DNA from: Aquilaria yunnanensis | Lineage: Eukaryota; Streptophyta; Magnoliopsida; Malvales; Thymelaeaceae | Direction of reading: 5' to 3' | NCBI GenBank assembly: GCA_039654915.1 | Contig: CM077597.1 | Coordinates: 90,026,001-90,090,000 of the forward strand | Length of the DNA: 64,000 bases | In this document: one piece after another, positions 36,296 through 49,336 of the stretch | Position numbering within the stretch: the first letter of the stretch is position 1 | How the letters are laid out: every line of letters begins with the position of its first letter | Made by a program: the position numbers and the translations under genes | The notes under the pieces: generated by a model | Seen by the model: only the letters and a program-made list of their open reading frames with translations | Databases searched by the model: none | What the model was told of the DNA's origin: nothing

Positions 36296-39200
36296 CTTTA
36301 GCCGAGGAACCATGCCATTGTTCAAAGTGAGTGTAAAAGGCACCAAGTTGCGACAATATTCCACTTGCAGCTCTTCCAATAATGGTGCGACAATGAAGTC
36401 CTTTCCTTGGCTAAAGGTTTTCAAGTTCCTCAAAAATTCAAGTACTAAGCACCGCAATTGTGGAAGCTCAAGGTGACAGCAACCATCCGGCTCATTTTCC
36501 CCATCCACTTCATTTTTACTTGAAAGAAAGACGTGTTTTAGGCTCAAACAGGAACTTACTTGGAGATCTCTCAACTGCGGAAACCCTTCTATCACATAGC
36601 TTGGAAACACATACCACAATTCATTGACATGAGATATCTTCACAGTCATTAATTTTGGAAGGCATACTGGACCATCATCATCAGAACATTGCTCCAACAC
36701 TGCTTCCAATTTGTCACACCTATTGACTTCAAGGATTTCGAGTTGTCTTAAACTCTGAGTAATTAACTTTGAGAATATATAACCTGTAAGACTATTGCAA
36801 TCTCTCAATTGAAAATTCTTAAGGTTTCCTAGGTTGATCATTTGTCCCCTGCCTTTCCACAAGCTCTTTAACTTGGCCAAACCTACCAACTCTAAATTTG
36901 TTAATTTTAAAAATTGGCATACCTCCACAAGACCATGACCAATGCCTTCTTCATCAATGAGGTACTCTAAATCCTTACAACCATGAAGTTGCAAGTCTTG
37001 CAGGCCACTTAAACCTCCTTTATCCAAACTTGGAACAATGTTGTGGCAGTCCTTTATATCACTAAGATGAAGGTATTCCACATCCTTGAAAAGCTCCACA
37101 AAAGGGCTCATTGGCAATACCCTGATCTTTAAGGCTTTAGATAAGGAGATTGGCTTAAAACGGACAAATTGATTTATTTCTTCTTGTTCTTCTTCTTCTT
37201 GTTCTTCTTGTTCTTCTTCTTCTTCTTCTTCTTCTTCTTCTTCTTCTTCTTCTTCTTCTTCTCTATCCACTTTTTCTTCTTTTATATTGATCATTTCCAA
37301 CCAATAACTTGTAAATTTTGGTACCACAAATTGCTGTAAACAAAATGCGGAGTTCACTTTTGGTGATAGTACAGTCAAGCTCAAGCCTGAATTATGCTCT
37401 TGCAAGCGCCGTAAGAAGCCTGATCTACTCCACACTTGCAAACTAACATCAGTAATGTAAAGCTCCTCTAGTTTAGACAATTTCAAAATCCACTCTCGAG
37501 GCTGCTCATGAAACTCAACACAGTAAGAAAAATCCAACATTTTTAAATTGTATAACTCCCCTAATCCTTCTGGCAGCTTATCCTCGAATGTGCATCCAAG
37601 GAAGCCAAGAATCTCAAGTTTATTTAACTCCACCAAGGATGAAACACATTTTACTTTATACCCTTTTACCTGTAGAGTTTGAAGACCTTTAAGGTTTTTA
37701 ATCCCTTCTAGTAATAATGTTGGTGGGTTTTCAGCCCAGTCCCCTGATGTAAAGCAACTGGCTTGTAGGCATAAAACCTTGAGCTTAACCATGTAAGAAA
37801 AACTACCAAATCTTCTATCTTCATAAAAGTTGGCTCTGTCAACATCCTCAATAATTGTCAGAGTCAGGAGGTTTGTAAATTTCAAGTTGAAGAACTCATA
37901 ACCTGTGAAGACTTTACTCGTTTGCAAAAAAATTGTTGTGCTAGAAGCAAAAAAATTGGCCTCTTCATCTCTTTGTAGCCAATATCTGAAAAACATTTGT
38001 AATGTTTTGAAATCCATCAATGTAGAATATTCTACCCAAAGAGCAGCCATGCGAAATGGGTCACACATTCTGACACAACACTCTTTGTCTTCAACTATCA
38101 AACTGGATCGAAGGGATGATATTATAGAATGAGCTTCCTTCCTAGTGCTTTCAATGGATTTGTAATCATTGAAAAGCCCTTGCCCAATGCCATACCTTGT
38201 TAACTCTTCAACTGTAGGAGCATACTTTCTTGGGAAATGGGAACATAACAGAAAAAAAGATTGCATCTTCTTGTCATTGAGATAATTGTAATTAAGCTTA
38301 AGGGATTTAGCAGTTTTTTCCTCTGCCACATCGGAATTGCCATAGTGACAAGTTGTGAATGGAAGACTTCCCAATTTGAAAACTGCATCAGGCAAATTTT
38401 CCTGTACAGGCAATTTCCTATTTTTTTCTCCAAGATGAACTGTTTTCTGACAACCAAAGTCCCGGCAGACATGTTGAAGACGGGTGGTGAGAAGAACTTT
38501 AGAGCCTTTATGATCTTCACCAAGAGGAATTCCAATAGCTTTCAAATCAAAAACTTCCCATACATCATCAAGGATAATCAGTATCTTCTCCACCTTCTTC
38601 ATTATTCCACCAATTAATTCACTTGCTCTGCTACTATCTTCGCCTACCTCCCTAGCATTCCATTTTGAATCCAACGCTTTTACAATATCAGTTTGGATCA
38701 CTCCCTTGTCTGGCTTGAATCCTTCTGACGACCTGCCAGAAACCTTAATGACTTCATCAAACATACCTGATTCTTTAGCTTTCATGCCCATTAGTATGGC
38801 CAAAGGTGTCTTGCCCACACCACCCATTCCCACAAGTCTGATCAAATTCAGATCTTTGTCCTGAAATGCCTTCATTATCTCAACAGCAGCTTGCCTCGCA
38901 AACTTTGACAAAATGTAACACTCCCCTGGCAAAGACAGTGATGATGATGATAATGATGATTCTGTATCATCTTTCCGCTCAACTGTGTAGCCAACAGTGC
39001 CGACTACAGATTCAGCTTCCAACTTGTTGGCGTCCTCCAACTTTCTTTGGATTGCCATAGTCACCTTAGTGGACTTATCGCTTAAACCACGTGACTGCTT
39101 CCAAATCAGGAACTGTTTGGCATCATTTATTTCAATTTTCAGAATCTCTGCATGGAGTAAAAGATCTTTTGCCCCAGCTAGCCATGTAACTTTTGTCTGG

Positions 39201-39361
39201 TGCATGTCCTTGCTTCCCTTTCTAGCAATCATGTCAATTTTTGATCGAAGCTGTGCCTGTGCCGAGGTTAGCTTTTCCAAGTCCCTAGAGATTTTCCATG
39301 AAGAGAACACATGACAGATATTATGCTTCTTAATTGAAGTCCCATATGTTGCTGGATCCAT
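36296..39361 (-). CDS. NLR immune receptor, exon 1: coiled coil, NB-ARC (deleted) and LRR
   Basis: First large exon, 1022 open codons, of a CC-NB-ARC-LRR gene of the At4g27190-like group, intracellular receptors that sense pathogen effectors. I start at ATG 39361 (MDPATYGTSI); the frame is open 18 codons further without ATG, so an upstream exon is possible. P-loop GMGGVGKT at residues 178-185 is followed by P where the family has T; kinase-2 LIILDDVW is at 261-268 and RNBS-B GSKVLLTTR at 286-294. The GLPL region is missing: after residue 312 the sequence passes almost directly to the block SLKLNYNYL..FFLLCSHFP (353-377), a loss of perhaps 80-100 residues. The MHD motif reads MCD (432-434). 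LRRs follow, interrupted by a Glu-rich tract coded by GAA repeats. Donor AAG|GTACGT at 36296, phase 0. The open frame argues against long-dead status, but the ATPase switch is probably defective. Confidence 0.92.
37177..37263 (-). repeat. Coding GAA microsatellite (poly-Glu) in the LRR region
   Basis: A nearly pure TTC/TCT run on the plus strand encodes about 18 consecutive glutamates followed by E/Q-mixed residues, between INIKEEKVDR and INQFVRFKPI. The repeat is in frame, so length changes by whole units keep the gene open. Confidence 0.95.
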
Positions 39362-40930
39362 TTCACCACTCTGGGAATTTAGGACATAAATCAGAAAAAA
39401 AAAAGGACTAGTCAAGGTTTATGCTGATTCAGATGCTTTTTTAACAGATCTCTAGTAGCACCTTGAAGCCATTATTTCTTTCAACTTTAAGCTGCATTTT
39501 CCATGCATAACTTAAAAAAAATGGTCACAAAACAATTTTAGTTTTTCTTCTTTCTTATTAAGAATTAATCTCTTGTATTATTATAAAGAGGAATAAAAGG
39601 AAATTTTTGTAATTGTATAATTTATTAGAATGTAATTGAATGCCATGCCAAATTTATCTTCATAAATGAACAAATTGCTCTCAGATTTGGAATATAATGG
39701 CTAAAATATCCTATCAATGTTTTTCGCAATTTTTTTTGTTGTAAAACCTACTAATTTATGTTTTAACAAAGAATAAACAACAGATTAATTAGGGGTGAAG
39801 TAGGGCATTCATTACCATATCAAATAAGTTTAAATATTTCATATGTTGACCATATAAATTTAAAACGATATAAAGCAAGAAATTAAACTTCCATAGCAAA
39901 TATTTTTATTTAATTGCCCCTATTATTTGTTAATGTATATTAGAAATTAGTATTTTTCTTTTTAATTTAGTTCTATATATATTAATACATCTCAGCCTCA
40001 TAAAATCCTACACCAAGGTAAGTTATCTATTTCATTTTCTTTTGTATAACTCAGATTCTCCATTTTTTTGTTGGAGCTTTTTTTATATAATTTGTGAGTT
40101 TTTTTGTTACAAATCGTGTAATTTGTGCTGTTACTTTAAGGGCTTACATGATTGTGTTTTTATCATTCGTGACTAAGGATGTTCTAATTCTTTACTAATA
40201 TATGGTCATTTCTATGTTCTTTTATAGGCTTTTAATATTTAAGTTTATATACAAGGTTTAATATTCAATCAACTTCATCTGCTCAGCTTAAATTTTGATC
40301 AACAATGTAATATTTGATTCTATGTTACCTAACAGCATGTTCTTTATTTCTTTATTTGTAGGAAATGGTTGTTTTGGTCAGTCAGTTACAATGTGAGTGG
40401 AAATAATCTATTATATCTGTTATATTATTATGAATCGGAAGCAAATGGGATTTTTGTAATTCTGCCATTATTAGAGTCTATTTGACTATCATGTTAAATT
40501 TGACTTCATAAATGGCAAATTTACCTTTGGATTTGTAATGTAATTCCAATAATGTCCTATGAATGTTCTTCCTAATTTTGACCCAAATTTGACTTTTAAT
40601 CCAATTTTGATGTTTTAAGCTTTTTTTTTTAATTTTAATCTAAATTAAGGAACGATTATAAGGCCAAAAAATTAACTATCGATTCAAGGATTAATTTTGG
40701 TCAAATTATTGTAGATATAGAACAGTGTTTTGTCATGCCGTTTACATAAATGTTACATTTAAGGTGTTGGTGATTTGCTGTCTTATTAGGCATCTCATTT
40801 TTTTAATTATTTTAAAACTATATCAGTTCTATTCTTACGTAAAATAAAAAATAATATATAATGAGATCTTAACTCCATTTTACAATTGTAAAAATGTGAA
40901 TTCTTTTATTCAATCTCTTTGATTTTGTGG
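39362..40930. other. 5' flank of the NLR gene
   Basis: AT-rich. A TTCCCAG just before the ATG (39372-39378) could be an acceptor for an unseen upstream exon. No other gene is recognised; the promoter could not be located. Confidence 0.45.
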
Positions 40931-43700
40931 AACATGGAGTTTAAGAGCCAATCCAGGATCGCACGACAGTAATTGGCCGAGGACGCAAGGAGGCCACAAT
41001 GGGCCTCATACCTTCAGAAAATAGCGGGCTAGTGTCAATGTATTTTATTGTTAATGATTTTGATTTGGGTTTGGGCCTGGAGAAGAGCAAAGGGGGATTC
41101 GAGTTGATTAAAAAATCCAATGGGTCTGATGTTGTCCAAGGTTGACTAAAATTTGAAGGTTTAAATGTTTCTCACGAGCAAGAGTGTAGAGAAGAGTGGG
41201 TCTTATCTCTTTAGTATGGGGACTAGCAAAATTAATTTAGATTTAGTTGTGGGCGAAACAAATATTATTAATGAATCTTACTTAATTTTCCCTATGGTGA
41301 CTTCAATTTTAAAGGTAGTGGATAAGTCAAGAGATTACGATTAAGGGATTGAGTGACCTTAAAATTGCTCAGATTTGAACTATACCGAGTTCACAAATTG
41401 TGTTAAGGAAAGTTATGGAAGAAATAGCAAGTTCTCTTGTAAAGTGATAGATGCTACAGAAGGTGCATCAGGGAAAAAGGTAAAAAAGGACATTACAATT
41501 ATGACGAGTTTTTCTTTAACGAAGAAACAGGTCAATAGAGTTAGTAAATTGTTATAAGTCTCATTTAATATGTGTGAAACATTGGCTCTTGAAATGTATG
41601 AGGATTTGAAGACTATTAAGAGTGAGGAAAATAGGCATGAAAAGATTGGATCTCACAGAAAAGGTTTGATGTTAATAAATGAATTAAGAAGATTAGAATG
41701 AAGAATCAAGATCTAGTGGTGTTTAATGATTTGTTTGGTGAAGAAGTGGGGGTTCAAGAGGTGGAGTGAAGGGATTTTGAGAAGTTGTAATTTCGACTCA
41801 TATTTGTTATAGCTTTTGGTTGAAACTTCTTATATCCTCTTTTGTTTAGTTAATAAATTTCCTTGCAAGAGAGAGAAACTCTGCCTTTTCTCGAAGTTTT
41901 AAACTTAAAATCTCTGAGTCTTTTCGTTTCTCAACCTCTGATGGCCAATTCTGACTTGGATTCCATTCATAAAAGTGGTGGCTAGTACAATAGGGATTGG
42001 GAGAAGGGTTATCATTCCGATGGAAAAGAAAAATTTTTGTCTTTCATTTGAATCTAAAAAATATGGGTGCATGTTGCGATTTTTTGAATTTAAGAAATGA
42101 TTCAATTTCGACAGTGGTATTGGGGAAGGATAAAATTCATTGATGCGTGGGTATGTGGAGTGAATTCTGCTATGTGAAAGGATAAACTCCTTGGAGGCAG
42201 TGATGTGTTTCAAGGGACTAAGTAATTAAATTGATGTTGGATAGAAATTCGGTGGGGCAGTTTTTACTATTTTCAGGGGGTGTAGGTGCAAGAAGCAAAA
42301 AAATCTTTATTTTGAAAGAGAAGGAGGCACATTAGTACTGCTATTTCGACACTGGGTACCGGATACTATTGGTGGTGAAAAGGAGAAGAACGCTGGAGCT
42401 GCATCTGCTGGATCTTGTTGTGGTGTCACAAAGATGTCTGATGATCGGTACTTATCATCGTCACATTTAATTTGCCCATACTACAAATCAGAATTAAGAT
42501 GTACGATGGAAGTCTTCATATGAGCAGAAAATTCATGCAGGTCATCGGTAATGGAGTTAGGGTGTTTGAAAGAATTGATAAAGGCGTGGGTTCAAAGTAC
42601 TTGAGCCATCTCTGGGCCTAATTAAACTTTCAAGCCAATGGGGCTTGGATAAAAAAACTTCAAGTAAGTTTTTAAATCCAAGTCTTTCAAATTTTGTAAA
42701 GGTCAATCCTAGTGGGTCTAGGGGTTTTGTTGTTGGTCCAAGTTGTGGTGATGCTTTTGGTTCAATTCGTTTTGGGACCAAAAAAATTGATGGTTGCATT
42801 GGGGTAGAGCTAGAAGACATTTTTAGTGCAAATCACCCTTTTAACGCATCGAATCAAAATTCCAACAGGGTTATAGTATGACATTATTCAAAAAAGAAAA
42901 AGAAGAAGGCATCTGTGGGTGTGGCTCAACTAAATGGAGAGGAAGATTATCTTAAGATGCTGGCGACCAAGACCATATAGGGATCCAAATGCATTCGGGT
43001 TAATGATTTGGTCTAGCTCTAGCAAAAGCAGTTATAGCTCCCAACACAGCATCAGATAAGGGTGAGGCATGGCTGGTTAAAGATGTCCATGAAGCGGGTT
43101 CTGAGACTCATTCCTATAGAGGGCCAAGTAACAATATGGAGGAAAACGATAAGACTGATCTTATGGTTGGGAAAAAGATAAGGAAAATTCTTCTCTAATT
43201 TTTCTAGGAGTACTACCAATTTTGAAAGGAAGGCCAACGGAGTAATAAGAAAGAAAGTGGAGTAGAATTCAAAAATGAATGCTTTAGTAAAATCAAAATC
43301 TTCTAGGATACAGAGACAGTTGATAAAGTAAGAAAAATATTAGGAGTTTCTTTTGATGGGTATGAATGTTTGGCTATTGAACTATATGATGAATTAGGTG
43401 TTCTTAAAGGTAGAAAAAAAAATCTCATGATAAATTAGGGTCTAGTAGAAAAAATTGGCTAAGAAATGAATTGAGAAGATTGAAATGAAGTATAAAGAAT
43501 TAGTGTCATCGTTTTAAGGGTTTAACAGTGGCTTATTATGAAGTGGAGGCCATGGTCCTTTTTTCTGAATCGGGGTTTCAAGATGAGGGGCTAGGGCCTT
43601 TTCAAAGATGAAGGGGTTGAGATTAGATTTGTCCAATAACTAGGTAGCTGGCAGATAACTGTAATTTATCTTTATTTTAATAAAATTTCTTTGTTTGTTG
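40931..43700 (+). mobile_element. Degenerate LINE-related sequence, 5' part
   Basis: Plus-strand sequence of higher GC content with many stops. Two diverged direct copies of a roughly 250-bp block (41575-41760 and 43355-43530, sharing 'aa.gaattaagaagattgaaatga') and phrases such as NELRRL and FGTKKIDGCIGVELEDIF suggest an ORF1-like or linker region of a plant L1-type LINE, matching the reverse-transcriptase fragment further right. No intact frame exists. Assignment is tentative. Confidence 0.4.
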
Positions 43701-45648
43701 TTAAAAAAAATTATCTTGCCGTTAAAAAAAATCTCCTTGATGCGTAATCTTTTTTTTTTTTTTATCTTTGTTTTTTGTTCATCCTAACATAGTACTATGT
43801 TATTTCTCAATATTTCATATTTTGTTTTATTTTAATCTTTTTCAAGTATTTGGTGGATTCCATCCGGGTTTCATGTTTTTTTAGACTTCATCTGGCTTGA
43901 TTAAGTATAATGTTACATTATTTGAAAATATTTTAAAAAAAATTTGAACATGGTTTTAGCCTTGTTTTGAAACAAATATCTTCCTCAAGTTGCTAAGAAG
44001 GCATTAAGGGAATCAATGTGGGTTTTGGAGTCTTTGTTGACCCGAGTGAAAAATCTTAAACCTTTGGGAATGAAGAGGAAAGATAAGAAGATCCTAACCA
44101 AATCTTATAGTTTAGTAAGTAAGCCATTAAGGAGTTCTAAGCTAAGCTCCAAAAGTTTGACAAGTTGGACCACATAAGATGGCTACCTTGCACAATAAGT
44201 GAAGAGAGGTAAGATTTTTTAGAATGTGAAGACCTACTCTAGGACCCGTAAGTGGGACTTAGAAGAGGTAAAGAATTCGAGATATGAGGGTTAATGTCTC
44301 AAGTGGGAACTCACGATAAGAATAAAACAACTAAGGTATATGAAGTCCTCAAGGATATATTGTGCATGTTGCATATCATACATGTATGCATTATATATTT
44401 TTTATGTTATTTTGTTTGTGGTGATTGTTGGTTGGTTGTTTGTTTGTTTGTATGTCATATTTACATGTTTGCTTGCTATTTTATTTGCTGGTACCTCAAG
44501 AGACCTTTACTGAGTACATTTATGTACTCACTCCCTTAAGTATATTGTGCAAGTTCTAACATTGACTCTAACAACCAAGTGGATAGTTATGGGCGAAATT
44601 TCCCCTTTTATAGATACTTATTTACTTGAATCCTTAAGATTATAAGGTTACTTCAAAGATAAGCTTTGTACTAAGTGTTATGCCTTTACAGTTTAAAGCC
44701 AAAATGGTGCACAATGATAAATAAGGGCTTACACTTGGAACTTGATAGCACAAAGATGGGGCTCAAGTATTGGTCATAATTTTGTCTTGTATATATATAG
44801 TACCTTTTGTACTAAAACATTGCCTCTATTAAAATACATTGTGCTGTTAACCTGTTGAGTTACTTTTGGGTGCATGCTACTATTATAGAGTGTGCACAAA
44901 CTATTACTTAAAGTTGAAGTAACTGGTATTTTATTGTCTTGGCATCTTTTAAATATTTTTTAAATAGAATGCTCGAGCGATGTTTTTTTAAATGGTTTAC
45001 TTATTTGTTTGCATCATTAGGACAAACACGTGCATATATTTTGTAGGATAGGTTAAGAAACTAATTGCATATAACTTATCTTACTTTAGCTATGAGTAAT
45101 AGTTAGCTAACAGTAACTAAATGGGATCACAGTCTCTAAGGGCCTACAAGTTAAGTAATTTAAGACACTAGGACTCCGCTCCGTGATAATGAGATAAAAG
45201 TCAATGTATTGAAAAGACAAAATGTCAAGATTTTCAAAATCGAGAATGGTCCAAAAAAAGAAAGAAGTAGAATGAGCATTTTTTTGTGATTACCATATTT
45301 TGTAATTGTGTGAAGAGAAAGATATTGGAGTTGCCAATAGTGTATAAAAGATTCATAGACCAGCATGAGCACTAGAAGTATATCTCTACTATAATCTCTA
45401 TATTTTTGTTTGAGTGAATTTTCTCTCATCAGTGGATATAAGTTGGCTAAGAGCTGAACCACGTTAAATTCATGTGAGTTTCTTTGATCAAGTTTGTTGT
45501 TCCGTTGTGTGTAATGGATAATTGGCAAATTTTCCTCAACAACTTTCATCAAAGGCAAATAAATTCTTGACGGGGTGCTAATGGCAAATAAAAATTTGGA
45601 GTTTTTTAACACAAAACAATAAAAAAGTTTGCTTCTTCATAGTAAATT
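43701..45648. other. Unassigned interval between LINE fragments
   Basis: AT-rich, with a 'gtgaagacctactctaggacc' phrase at 44228 and a 'tactgagtacatttatgtactcac' palindrome-like phrase near 44508. It may be a worn LTR insertion, but no ends were found. Confidence 0.3.
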
Positions 45649-46932
45649 TCGAGAACGCCTTCGATTGTTTAAACTAGCAAGTTTTAGATGATATGATGGT
45701 GCAATTTGGTTAAGGCTCTAAGTGGAGAAAATGGATCAAAGAATGTCTTTCTATTGCAACAATCTCTATTCTTGCTAATGGAAGCACAACATTAGAACTC
45801 CATATGGAAAAAAGAATGAGGCAATGAGGCCCCCTCTCTCCTTTTCTCTTTTTTTTAGTTGCGGAAGGGCTGAATGTTATGATTCAAGAGGCAGCAATTG
45901 GGAATTTGTTTCATGGTGTGAAAGTGGGTCAAGATGAGATGAAGCTAACTCATTTACTATTTACCAATGATATTTTCTTTATTCGTGAGTGGAGCTTCAC
46001 AAATCTGTTAAATCTTAAAAAAAAAAAATGAAGTGCTTTTATTTAGTTTCCGGCCTAAAAGTTAATCTGTCAAAAAGCAAAATTTTTTGTATTGGTACCA
46101 ATGAAATTGAGATTGTTGAGGCAGCTACATTGTTAAATTGTTCTCCAGGTTATCTCGCCTTCAAATACTTGGGGTTGCTGGTGGGTAAAAACCCCACATA
46201 GATTGCTTCTTGGAATGTAATGAAGGATTAATTCAGATCAAAGCTAAGTTCATAGAAATAAAATGTCCTTTCCATTGGTGGTAAATTTACTCCACTAAGG
46301 CCTATTTTATCTAGTCTCTCTTTGGCCCTCAATGAGTATTATAAATTTCCTAGAGAAAAATTGAATGAATTTCTTTTGAAAGTGGGTATGGGGAGGGTAG
46401 AAATATTACTTGGGTCAAGTGGAGAAAAATTCTTGTGGAGAAAGAAACGGGTGGGATATGTGTGTATAGTTTGAACTCTAAAAACCTTGCACTTTTAGGA
46501 AAATGATGGTGGAGTTTTTTAATAAGAAGCAGAAAGATATTGTGAGTCTACATGGTTCTTGGGAAGGTATTGGATATAATCTGGCCACTAGAAAATTAGG
46601 CAGGGTTTGGAGTGGTATTGTTGGTAGTGTGAGTGAATTTGTGTGCTAACTTTAGAAAGAGTTTTGCATGGGTCTTGGGGAATGGAGATAAAGCTTTTTT
46701 TTGGAAAGATGTTTCAGTAAGGGATGTGAGCTTTGAAATTAATTTCCCTAGGTCGTTTCAGTTGTCCTTAAATAAAAAGTGCAAGGTTTCGGAGTTAGGC
46801 TTATGGGAAGGGGTTCTTGGAGATGGGTATGGAATTGGCAAAGGGAATTGTAGGGCAGAGAGGTTGGAGAATTTGATAGGGTTATATAGGTTTGCAACTT
46901 GCTGCAATTGCAATAAGGTGCACTTGGTATGA
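45649..46932 (+). mobile_element. L1-type LINE fragment, reverse transcriptase and zf-RVT region
   Basis: With frameshifts and stops the plus strand reads FENAFDCLN, KWRKWIKECLSIATISILANGS, RMRQ-stop-GPLSPFLFFLVAEGLNVMI, then KLTHLLFTNDIFFI. The family has LRQGDPLSP and FADDTLF; here the catalytic FADD has become FTND and QGD a stop. From 46633 the C-terminal part FRKSFAWVLGNGDKAFFWKDV is the region before the zf-RVT domain of plant LINEs. It is clearly inactive. Confidence 0.8.
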
Positions 46933-48727
46933 ATGAGTGTATAATCCTACAACAAATGCACTAAGGTGATTCGTATTTTCTCTTGTATGTTTAGTGGCCA
47001 GTTGAGCAACTATGATGTACTTCATTTTAGTTAATTAATTCATCTTGTCACTTGGTGTTCAAAAATAATAATAATATAACATTTTTCACCCTCTTATGAG
47101 CCAGTTTACCCGTTTTTAATCTATTATTTTATTTTATTTTATTTTTTGTGATGATTTTCACCCTTCTTTACTTTGTCTTCTCACTCTTTTGGGTCTTGCT
47201 TTCTTCTGTTTTTATTATTTTAAGTGCTCCCTCATTATTTTTTTTCCTAACTCAAGACTTGGCATTTTTTTCTTTTCTAAATCAATCAAAGAACAGAAAA
47301 TAATATAAATTTAAATGTAAGACGGACATAAAAATTAACTAAAAAATATGAATAAAAGAATGTGGGACTGATATTAAATGAACATGAACAAGACTGAATA
47401 AAACATGTTCATTAATTTTTCTATATTTTCTTTTTCATTTATTAATATTTGTTTGCTCATTTACGTATTCCTAGAGGATGAGATGGCTAGTGTATATACA
47501 ATACGCACTCTTTATTAAAATTATGGTACTTCTTTAAATTTACATTTTTTTTAACAAATTCATTTGTTCTTTTCTGAAACTTGCTAGAAATACTAAACAT
47601 ATATAAATGAATTTGAATGTAAATAATCAACATAAAAGTTAGCCAAAAGAATAAAGCCAGAAACAATAATTAACCTTATAAAAAATAATAGGGAATTGAT
47701 GCAAATAAATATAAGAAACAAAACTAAAAAAACATGTTCATTTATTTAGTAGTGATTTTTCATGTGTTAACATTAGATTACACATTCAATGACTTAGGTG
47801 TACATAAAATATACTCTTTTCCCTATGTTATCCATTTGACCTAAAATTAATTTTGGGCACTGGAATTTAAATAAAATAAATAAATAAATGTTGACGCATC
47901 ATCGGTTCTGGAACAAGACCACGGAAAGCCTTCATCAAATCGGCGAAAAATTATGAAATTGAAGGTATAGATGAAAGGCGTACCGTTGTCTCTCTCTGCT
48001 TCCTCTTCTCCTTCTCCTTCTTCTTCTTCTTCCTCTTTTTTTTTTTTTTTGATAGATCTTCTTCTTCTTCTAAACAGGTGATATATGGGAGATAAATAAT
48101 TGAGTTTGTTTATTTGTTTTGTTGGAGGGAATGCATGCGCATCCTGGGAAGGGCGGCTTTATATCTAGTTATCTACAGGGAGCAGGGGGAATTGTCCCCC
48201 ACTTACCTTTAGGGTAGTTTGTTGGATAGTTCATTAACATTAGGTAAAAATATTTTTTAATTCAACTGAATTTAAAGTGTTAACCTCACTCACTAGAAAA
48301 ATTTGAAGCCCATGGAATAAAACGGGTGATAATATATAGTCCCTACGCTAGCATGTAAAAATAAATAAATAAAATTCCCAGAACATTATTAAGCAAACAC
48401 TATGAAACGTATCCCTAGATAAGTGGAGTAAAATATGATATTTTTTATCACCGTCTAATATATGTTTACCCATTGAAAAAATTTCTTGCCCTACCCATGA
48501 ATTCCTGGATTGGAAATAAAATTTGGGGCTTTTCCCCGCCCGGCCTAATATTCGTAAGTAAAAATGTATTCTTGTTATGTAATTCTTGAAAAATGTTAAA
48601 ACATACTAAAAATAGTGCACAAAAAATCTTATTAAACCATGTATGTGAGCGTATGATTAAATATGGAAAATTAACTAGTCCAACAAACTTTTTGAGCAGC
48701 CGATCAAATTATGACATATAGAAGTAT
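46933..48727. other. Intergenic AT-rich DNA
   Basis: Two loosely similar stretches (47290-47420 and 47590-47750, each ending 'aaacatgttcatt.att') suggest an old tandem duplication. A CT-rich tract lies at 47990-48070. No gene is seen. Confidence 0.4.
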
Positions 48728-49326
48728 AGTAAATTTTATGAATGGTCTCTAACCTTTAGTCATTGTTTTCTTTTAGTCCTTAACCTATTAAATGTTCTGT
48801 TTTAGTCCTAAACTTATTAAAAATATTTTATTTTAGTCTTAAATTTATCAAAAATATTTCATTTTTATCTCAATTTGATAAAATTTATTAATTTAAAGTA
48901 TTTGTTTGATAATAAATTTTTATATCATAATTAAATTATCCGGTAACCATCTTATAATAATTTAATCTACATAATAATTTTTTTACAGTTAATGAGAAAT
49001 CTAAATCACATTTTTTTCTCTTGGTAAATTGAACTTATTTCATTCTGAAAGAAAAAAATTATTAATTTAAAGTATTTATATACTGTAAAAAAATATTAAA
49101 CTGTTTAAATTTACTGAAAGATAATTACTGAATATTGAAATTAGAATTTCAAATATTTATGTCAAAAAATTATTTTAAGTTACTAAAAAATTATTTATGT
49201 CAAAAAATTATTTTATGTCAAAATGAAATAATTATAATAGGTTTAAGACTAAAATAGAACATCCAATAGATTAGAGACTAAAAAAATAATGACTAAAGAT
49301 TATGAACTATTTATATAATTTATTCT
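48728..49326. mobile_element. MULE-type MITE (599 bp) with long terminal inverted repeats
   Basis: The left end contains 'ctttagtcattgttttctttt' and 'gttctgttttagtcc'; the right end read inversely contains 'ctttagtcattatttttttag' and 'gttctattttagtc', giving inverted repeats of about 80 bp. The flanks atagaagtat (48718-48727) and ataaaagtat (49327-49336) are a 9-10 bp duplication with one mismatch. No coding capacity. Confidence 0.75.
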
Positions 49327-49336
49327 ATAAAAGTAT

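Noticed and set aside
39362..39415. Extension of the NLR start by 18 codons
   Set aside because: No ATG in the extension; a TTCCCAG acceptor-like site lies in it. ATG at 39361 is the safer start, with an upstream exon left open.
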